Assembly (NCBI GenBank): GCA_902729315.2
Contig: LR746269.1
Location: 3,978,001-4,042,000 of the forward strand
DNA from: Spirodela intermedia
Lineage: Eukaryota; Streptophyta; Magnoliopsida; Alismatales; Araceae
Direction of reading: 5' to 3'
DNA: 64,000 nucleotides
Shown piece by piece: positions 56,066-64,000 of the stretch (the first letter of the stretch is position 1; the number at the start of each line of letters is the position of its first letter). Under the pieces are notes generated by a model. The model was not told the DNA's origin. It did no database searches and was given only the letters and a program-made list of their open reading frames with translations. The translations under genes were made by a program, and so were the position numbers.

Positions 56066-57835
56066 TGATAAGTCTTCATTATGTAGTTAATAATATAGTT
56101 TTAGTCTTAACTCATGATAAATAAACTTATATTTATGTTAAATTAGGAAAAGTGATTTTAGTTGGTTAAGATGAATTTTTGCTAATTATGTAATTTTATG
56201 TGAATTTATATAATTTTTATAATCATATTTTTGAGATAAATAAAGAAAAATAGAATAAAAATAAAAATATAGAAAAAGGGGAGGCTCAACTAGCCAACCT
56301 AGCTTGCAAGCAAGTTAGAAGCATAGTCGAGTGTAGTTGCGAGTAGGGGCTTGAGCGACAAATGATGGAATGATAAGGGAACATGTGTGCGTCACTTTCC
56401 TTTCACGTCAATAAAGCCCAACAAAGCATGGGCAAGGAGTGGTCATACACACGAGAAAGTGACTCATTGATTCTCAAATCTCATATTATTATATATTTGT
56501 CACAACATTCAGCATAGAACTGATGTGGGACTAAACCCCGATCACACCTTCCTCATAATGTTTTAATTATTTTTAAACCTCAAATATGTTTTATTTATCA
56601 GAAAGAGGTACCTTGATGATGTCACTTTATAAGGATATTGACGTATTTATTTTACTCTCACTCACGTAAGCAGACAATTGATAAGGGTTCGAAACCTACC
56701 AAAGTCAAAATTATATTTTTATGTGATTAAATATTAATCTTCTTGTAGATTACTAGTGAAGGATTAAGCCATAAGAATCACTTAATCATCAGTGAAAATC
56801 TTGTCAATGTAATTCGTGAAGCATCGTTACTAAAATTGTTGAAAGATTCTAGATAAAAAGATTACAAATCTATTCAGTAAATTATCTCTAATTGATCGAC
56901 AAATAAGTCATCGTTGAAAAAATAACGATCCGTCAGGAGATGAATTGCCACCTTCTGAAAGCATATTAGATACAATGAAAGCTTCTTCTTAGTATGTGGA
57001 CCTAAGGATCAAGCTCCCTAAGATGCATCGTACCTATCCAACTTATCACTACCGGGTAACAAATACTGGAGAGTCACAAAGTCACAATTTTTTCACTCTA
57101 CCAAGTGACAGTCACTAGAGACGATTTGATAATTCATTTCATTAATCTCTAAACTTCACAAGAAGATCTAGAGATTGTTCATGTTGACTTTATCTAAGAA
57201 AAGCCTTTGAGGCCATCAACACTACATGATAATCCTCTTGAATGTTTAGTATTCTGATACATCACTAACGCATTATCATCCTCGTGATGTTAGAACTCCG
57301 TTTTGCCATTTTTTAACTAATTTAACTTTCATCATTATTTTTTAGATTTTGAAAAGAAATTCAACGAATGTTAGTCGTCCATGTCTAAATAGAGCCCTTG
57401 AGGTCATGGACATTACACAATAACCATCTTTTATAGATCTTAATTTGACTAATTAAATCATTTGTAATTGCTTATATAAGAATCATCAAGTGAAACTTTA
57501 TTTCTGCTTGATATGCATTCGTCTAGTGCTGACATCATCCTGACATACACACCTTTATTTCCTTTTTTTGTGAATGTTAAATATATTTTATTTATATTTC
57601 TTAGTCTAAAATTTATAAATAATCTTATTCTTTGCAAAAAGTTCTAAAATATTACTCAATATTTGTATTATATCTTTGTGATCGACTATAAAAATTGTCA
57701 CTATTTTTGAAACTTTTATTGAATTATAAATGATTTATTATTTATAAACTATTTCTAAAAATCTAAAAAATAGTATTTTCTAGTTTTATAAATTTAAATT
57801 TACATAATTTATTATACAACAACTAAGTCACGTCA
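56066..57835 (+). mobile_element. Solo LTR, copy C (1770 bp) with perfect TSD
   Basis: It starts TGATAAGTCTTCATTATG and ends AACTAAGTCACGTCA. The pentamer GTGGC is found immediately before (56061-56065) and after (57836-57840), a perfect 5-bp target-site duplication. No internal region or second LTR is present, so it is a solo LTR left by LTR-LTR recombination. It carries no coding sequence. A GGTTCGAAACC element lies near 56686. Confidence 0.88.
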
Positions 57836-59340
57836 GTGGCCATAGTGGAAAATTTTAAAATCTAAAATTTAAACAATTTTATAATGACCAATAAATTAGT
57901 CATGATTTTTTTAGTACTATGGATCCTCAACAAAATAGAGTCATTGAGAGGAAAAATAAAGTATTCTTAGATATTTGAAGGACAACGCTATCAAGAAATG
58001 AAAATACTAAAATATTATTGAGATAAGATAGTGAACACAATATGCTATATTGTGAATATAATTATGGCTGACCAATAATTAAGAAAAAATCATATGAATT
58101 ATTCAAAGGAAAAAAACTAGATATTAATTACTTTTTACCATTTAGGTGTAAATATTTTATCCTCATAATTTGATGAGAAGAAATAAGAAAATTCCATCTT
58201 AAAAGTGGTGAATTTTTTTTTCTAAGATGTTGTGAAAACTCTATAACATTTAGAGTATATAATAAAATAAAATTAGTTTTTGAGGAAACAATAAATGTAA
58301 AATTTATTGAATAAAATGTGAAAGAAGTTTCTATTGAGGAAGGATTATTGGAGAATAAATTTCAGGAAATTTAAATCAATGATGATGATAAGCCTCTTGA
58401 GTTGGAAGAATATTCAAAGAAAGAAACTCTTCTAAGAGAATGGCAATATATAAATAGTGATCTAACATATCAGATTTAAGGGATGCTAAGAAAGGAGTAT
58501 AAATAAGATCTAAATGAAAAGATGTATAGAATTGGAACGTATTGATCCTTGAAATTCAATTGAAAAACGTAGAAGAAGCTTTAGAGGCTGAAAATTAGAT
58601 AGTAGTCAAGATTGAGGAATTTAATAACTTTGAAACAAGTAAAGTTTAGATAATAGTGCCTTGACAAATCTAAAATGTATGTCATAGGAATTAAGTGAAT
58701 ATTTAAAAATAAATTGAATGAGAATATAAAATTTGATAAAATAAGATGAGATTGGTAGAACAATGTTCTTACAAATAAAAAGAATATATTATGATGAAAC
58801 ATGTGCATTGATAGTTAGACTAAATGCCACTAGAATTTTATTAGCTTATATAAGTCATAAATTATTATCTTATATCAAATAGATGTGAAAAGTGTATTTT
58901 GAATGGTGAAATTAAAGAGGAATCTTAGGTGACTCAACCTCCTAATTTTATATATTCAGAATATACTAATCATGTTTTAGAAATATCTAAACCCTTGTAT
59001 GGTGTTAAACAAGTTCTAAGAGCTTGGTATCAAATATTGACCTATTTCTTATATGAAAATGGGGTTAATATAGAAGTTTGATACTATTTTATTTACCAAA
59101 GAAAATGGTGAACATAGACTTGTGGTTTAAGTATATGATGATGACAATTTTCAGAGCCTCTAATGAAAATTTGGGCATGAATTTTTTAGAGATCATGAAA
59201 AAAGAATTTGAGATGATCATGATAGGAGAATTTAACAATTTTCTAGGATTTTAAGTGAAACAATTAGAAGATTGAATCCTTAGTTATTTTCTATGAATTC
59301 ATGAATCGTTTCATGAGTTCCCATCAATGTCAAGTTGTAA
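57836..59340 (+). pseudogene. Copia integrase C-side and reverse transcriptase remnant
   Basis: RVIERKNKVFLDI (about 57920) and the following KYYWDKIVNTICYIVN continue the Copia integrase. The reverse transcriptase is recognisable at about 58870-59060: QIDVKSVFLNGEIKEES, then TQPPNFIYSEYTNHVLEISK and PLYGVKQVLRAWYQIL. Integrase precedes reverse transcriptase, the Ty1/Copia order. Many stops make it inactive. No RNase H or LTR of this element was recognised. Confidence 0.8.
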
Positions 59341-60640
59341 TAGACTTTATTTTTTATTGTTAAAAAATGTATGGAACATATCCTTGAGGAGTTTCTGATG
59401 ATGAAATCAGGATTTTGATGAATTGAGAGGAACATGACCAAGTGTTGGCCTAGTCAACACTAACACAACCAATGGCTTGCAAAATAATTAAGTAGACTAA
59501 TCAAAATCATGTTACTTAAATTACAATATTTACCTATTAAAAATTCTAGTTGAGTATTATAATTAAATTCAAAAAGTTACTCCAATTATTAGTACAATAT
59601 GTCCATGATTGGAAAAATAATAATAATTAGATGTTAGAATCAACATTTGAACTAATGTGATGTGCAGAATTCAGTTAATGATTCTAAATTAAGTGACTAA
59701 AAGCTTCTAATCTATAATAACTTATATAGTGAATTAAATTTTACAAGATATAGCATTTAGATCCAAGATCATTAAATCACTTTGAAGATCTTTTAATTCA
59801 AGTCCAACAATAGCAAGTGTGTTGATTCCCATGCTAGATACTAAGACACCATGCAATATAAGAATAGTGCAAATCAATGGTAGAAACCATTGGTAAGTGG
59901 ATGTAACCTAGGGAAGGTCAAACTAGTATAAATTTGTGTTTATTTTATTTTTTCCATTTAGTATGTTGACTCAATTATATAACTCAATATTGACTAATCA
60001 TTGGTTTCTATTTACTATAAACCAATATTTGTTGACCCTACTCAATCTACATTGACCCACTTAATACAAAACTAAGAACAACTTTAAAACACATAAAAGT
60101 GGGCATTAAAGAGCAATTTCATCCCCTCTCTTAGAATTATATCTAGCTCATGTTGAGACCAACAAACACTACATACTAAGTGAGAGTTATATGATCACCA
60201 AATCAATAAGAAATTTATACTTACGGATATACACAATATGTGCATCCAAAAGCTAATTGAGTTTTTAGGATATATTTGAGACATTATTGAATGTTTCAAT
60301 AGGTTGATATCAAAACTTGCTTTTTAGGGTTTTTTCTGTGTGTCAAATATTAACCTTAGATTCTAATCAAGGTCAATTAGATTCAAGTATCGTAACACCT
60401 CAATAAATCATTTAATATATTTGTGGATGCATGTGAGTGCCCAAGTCAAATTTTGTGGGTTTGGAGCTAATTTATAGATTTGGTGTGCTTTAAAATTTAG
60501 TTATTAGATTATTAAAAGATAATGATTTCGACGGGATCGAATAATTTGTTTTTATTGTGTTTCCTTTTAAGGATATTTAGTCGAATATATTAATATAATA
60601 CTTAAAAAAGTCGAGTACTTAACGTAATAAGTTAAATATG
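59341..60640. other. Intergenic, AT-rich, no gene
   Basis: I see no coding sequence and no match to the LTR family. The DNA becomes GC-richer at about 60640, where the SYT4 upstream region begins. Confidence 0.55.
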
Positions 60641-60750
60641 GGGAGAAGCGCTTGCGAGATCCCGAGTAGCATATTCCTGGGAAAGGTGAGCGGGCCAAAC
60701 AAGGAATAGGGAAACAGCCGGAATTCTGCGTCCTCCCCTTCTCGCCGACA

Positions 60751-61221
60751 ATGTCTTTCCCTTACCTCCCTCGGGGGAGACGCCTGTCACCATCACCGAC
60801 ACCGACGGCTGCCGTGCAGCGATCTTACGAGAATAAAACCCACCGCTCTCTCTCTCTCTCGATCTCTGTCCGTCATTCTCTCTCGTCGTTGCATCTGCTT
60901 TTTCCTCTATCTGTTCTCTTCTCCATTTTATCTACTGTTGAAAAGTTTCTGTATCCTTTCCCTACCGCTGTCCCCGAAGGCAATAATAGTTGTCCAATCT
61001 TAGGTTTTTTTATTGTGATCAGTACATTGGGCTGCTCATTGAGTTCCATCTCCTGGGTCTTTTTACTCACTGCGGGAGGCATAGGGCTTGGGGGAAGGAA
61101 GAAAGTGACAAGAGAGAAGGAATTAGAGAATGTCGCTTCACTGCCGTTGCTCCTTGCTCAAGACGATGCCCCTTCTGGTCCCTGTGCTTGCTGTTCTCAC
61201 ACCCTAGCTTCTCTGTTGTAA
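60751..61221 (+). other. 156-codon open frame upstream of SYT4 (uORF or chance)
   Basis: It runs from an ATG at 60751 across a CT-rich patch (60845-60866) to 61221, 76 bp before the SYT4 start. The predicted peptide is Ser/Leu-rich with no family signal. If this DNA is in the SYT4 5' UTR it would be a long upstream ORF. If a 5' UTR intron removes it, it means nothing. Confidence 0.25.
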
Positions 61222-61296
61222 ATTTTTCTTCGTTTTCTGGAAATATTCGCCGCTGAGGTAGTCATACAGGATAACGTCGCGTGGTGAGGATCAACG

Positions 61297-62799
61297 ATGG
61301 GGTTTCTGGTTGGATTGATACTGGGGGTCCTTCTCGGCCTCGGCCTGGTGGTCGCCTTCGTCTACTCCGAGAACTCTCGGTCCAGACGCCGCTCCGAACT
61401 GGTAAGCTCGGTTCTTTCTTCGTCTATGTTATTTGTCATGGATTCCTAATCATTGTAAACTATTGCCACTGACGGAGTTAGTTCATCAGATGAATCTTAT
61501 CTTTACTCTTTATCTGAGCCTATACCAAGGATTTATACTTAAAAACAGCTGGAAAGAATCCTATGATCAAGAGCTCAGTGGATGCCTGTTTGAAGCCGCG
61601 ATCACAACTATAATCTAGTGACCCCTACAGAGTCCTCTCAGGAAAATAGTCTGCCAATTTTACGCTGCCAGTCTCTAATGCATTTCCCCGTAAAAGTGAA
61701 TGTGCAGCTCCTTAATTCTAACTTCGAGGGATTTTGGTGTTTTTCTTCTATTAAGTTAAAAATGACTTTTCTTGTTAAGCATCAGTCGAAGTCGATCTTG
61801 TTATCAATATTCAGTTAGAGGCAAGGACTTTTCTAGTTTGTGTTGATCAAAGTTGGTGGGTGCAGTTTGTTGTACGTTCTTAGCTTTGAGGTTATTCCTT
61901 TGTGCTCTTTTGAAGCTGTCCAATCTTCCACATTAAAAATTTGCCAATGACAGATGTGTATAGATTGAAGGTTATCATTTATATTGGCGTAAAGATAAAT
62001 ACACATGTTTTAGATTGCATGAAGTGAATATTAGCACTGCCTTGTGTACAGTATTCTGAGCAGGACCTGTTAACAGAGGGATTGATGAGTGCAGTATTAA
62101 GGATACGAGGAAAATTACATAAGGGATTGGTGAAATAGGGAGTGACATCTCAAGTGGAGCTAGTATTATACAGTTTACCTGGAAATCTTGTCGTTTGGTG
62201 TATTATTTAATTTAATCATATTGTATTTTTTATAGTGTGGATGTGAATCACTGGAAAGAACCATTTCCTATTATTTTTTCAGGCTACTACAATAGCGGCA
62301 TTCTCAAAGATGACGGTTGAGGATTCGAAGAAGATTCTTCCCGCTGGATACTACCCTTCATGGGTTCTCTTTACTCAGTACCAAAAGTTGAGCTGCATGC
62401 TTGGGGTTTAATTATCCTTCAATTATTTGTTGGCATTACTGATTGTGTTTCTATTTTTCTTGCAGTTGGACTGGCTTAACCTTGAGCTGACAAAGATCTG
62501 GCCTTATGTGGATGAGGTACATTAAAATTATTTTTGAGACTCTTCTCGCCGGGGTGGCACCTCTTTTATCTTCCTTTCATTTTTTGCAATCCACGTTTAC
62601 AGGTGGAATGCAAACGAAAGGGGACACTTTTCTCTTTGTTATATCCTATTGTGACTTTTCCTTTGTATTTTTTCACAGGCAGCATCAGAGTTGATAAGAA
62701 ATTCTCTGGAGCCTGTTCTAGAGCAGTATAAATCTCTTGTTTTGGATTCTCTCAAGTTTTCAAAGCTCACTTTGGGAACGGTCGCTCCTCAGTTTACAG
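61297..62799 (+). CDS. SYT4: Plant synaptotagmin SYT4/SYT5-type, N-terminal exons (partial, runs off window)
   Basis: Coding exons are 61297-61401, 62283-62387 (or to 62405), 62466-62516 and 62679-62799; the next exon lies beyond 64000. The product begins with a membrane anchor MGFLVGLILGVLLGLGLVVA, then SENSRSRRRSELATTIAAFS, KMTVEDSKKILPAGYYPSWV, LDWLNLELTKIWPYVDEAAS and LKFSKLTLGTVAPQFTG. That is the N-terminal hydrophobic segment plus the start of the lipid-transferring SMP domain. Two C2 domains should follow. These proteins tether the ER to the plasma membrane. The wording of exons 2-3 is closer to SYT4 than to SYT5 as I recall them. The donor after exon 2 is unusual: the expected AAG/GTGAGC reads AAG/TTGAGC. 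The nearest GT in frame is GGG/GTTTAA, adding LSCMLG. Confidence 0.85.
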
Positions 62800-64000
62800 G
62801 TTGGTTTTCCATGCAGAACCTTAGACATGACTAAGGATTGAAAGTTTTTGGCTCGAAATGCACTTTTTAACTGATGTTTTATGTCTTCCTTAGCATTTAT
62901 AAGTGTAAGCACAGGATACTACTTTTTGCTTACCTCTAATGGAGCTACCGCTTCATAGTCTGATTTCCCCTTGATTATGCATTCACCTGATGTCAATCAG
63001 GCATCTTTTTCTTATGTCAGCTTGAATTTACACTGAACAGGTTAAATTCTTGTGATTTATCTGTTGATGTTATGTATTACTGAGAGTCTTGCATCATGAA
63101 ATTCTTAGCATTGTACTTGGGTGTACTGGAGATTTGTCAAAATAAATGGTAGATTTATTTATTTGGTAGCCTGTGGTTTTCTTTCCTCAGGCTGGCCCTA
63201 ATCAACGAGTTTTATGAAGAGATGTGAATATCCAATGCCTGAACGTTAGTGAGATGTTCAGACTTTTTGGAGAGGCACAGGACAATAAGCAGTTATAAGC
63301 CTAAATATTGTTTCTAGCAGTGTATGTTACATTCAAAAGTTACCATCACTCTCATAGCAGTTTTGTTTGTTAATGGAAAGAAAAGAAAAGGAAATAAAGG
63401 GGACCAATGTGTATGCATGTACTCTGTGAACTATCAGAGTCTACCACTAAAGTGGTGCTACATGACATAAACTGTAGAACAATAGATAGTTGGGAAAAGT
63501 CGCTATATACAATTGCCCTGGCCACAAAAAAGGAATGACATTGTCATCTAACTGAGGTCCCAAACCAGCTATGTTTCTCTAATAAATCTCTGCCATTGGC
63601 TACGTAGATCTTAGCACCAATCATCCACATTGATATCCTAGAGATGTTCCTTCACACCTTGGTGATTATTTGGTTTCACCAATGTCTTATAATCTAGTTC
63701 TTTTGTAACACTTCTGTTTAACCACTCCATAACCTCTATCCTTGAATGTCATTCGGTAGTTCACTTATTCTTCTCTTATTAATGCCATGGTTTCCTTGCA
63801 CATGTGCTTCTATGCTGGAAAATTTACGTCTACTTATTTTCTTCCTTTTTGTAATTGTTTTAGAGATCCTCTGTACAGTATAATAGTATCTTTATAAGTG
63901 AGATTACGGGCTTAGTTAAGGTTAGCCCCTCAGTATTATAAGTAACCAATTCTTGCTTTTCTGCTTTCGAAATTCTGCACCATTTTTTTCCCTTTCCCTT
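62800..64000 (+). other. SYT4 intron 4 (partial)
   Basis: It starts ACAG/GTTGGT at 62800 in phase 1. I see no acceptor followed by the next expected residues before the window ends. No other feature is visible. Confidence 0.7.

Noticed and set aside
53501-57835. A single LTR element with copies B and C as its two LTRs
   Set aside because: The sequence between them is Copia protease/integrase continuous with the flanks, and C has its own GTGGC duplication.

Overview
This window is nuclear DNA of a land plant, almost certainly a flowering plant. It holds spliced genes with GT-AG introns, a MIR396 hairpin, a hybrid proline-rich cell-wall protein, a plant-type synaptotagmin, and a large bed of decayed Ty3/Gypsy and Ty1/Copia retrotransposons. 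Several coding exons are very GC-rich while introns and intergenic DNA are AT-rich. That contrast is common in monocots, but the lineage is not proven by the sequence.

Layout. 1-3.4 kb: a degenerate plastid-type trnG-GCC fragment, G-boxes, then a MIR396 locus with its own TATA box and a long CT-rich tract. 3.4-13.9 kb (+): a complete six-exon gene for CNOT10, a CCR4-NOT deadenylase subunit. 14-41 kb: a gene-poor retrotransposon nest. It contains a Gypsy gag remnant with PBS (+), modular LTR pieces in both orientations, a GC-rich LTR-like block, one solo LTR, a 30-bp minisatellite, and on the minus strand a dead Gypsy gag-PR-RT-RH-IN joined to part of a second integrase. 39-45 kb: mostly unassigned sequence with microsatellites. 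45.5-46.1 kb (+): a complete single-exon HyPRP gene. 48.1-52.4 kb (-): a complete four-exon gene for mitochondrial ribosomal protein mS23. 52.7-59.3 kb (+): a dead Copia element split by two solo LTRs, one with a perfect 5-bp target-site duplication. 61.3 kb to the end (+): the first four coding exons of a SYT4/SYT5-type synaptotagmin that runs off the window.

The genes do not form a pathway. They are independent plant genes: mRNA decay, growth-regulating miRNA, cell wall, mitoribosome, and ER-plasma membrane contact. No clearly new multi-gene system is visible. The points most worth a second look are: a SYT4 5' splice site that reads TT instead of GT with an in-frame substitute 18 nt downstream; a three-copy tandem duplication of the last CNOT10 intron-exon border with decoy acceptors; the reversed GC gradient of CNOT10; a chimeric Gypsy with two integrase N-terminal regions; and a shared modular LTR family. 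All protein and family identifications come from recalled family motifs, not from a database search.
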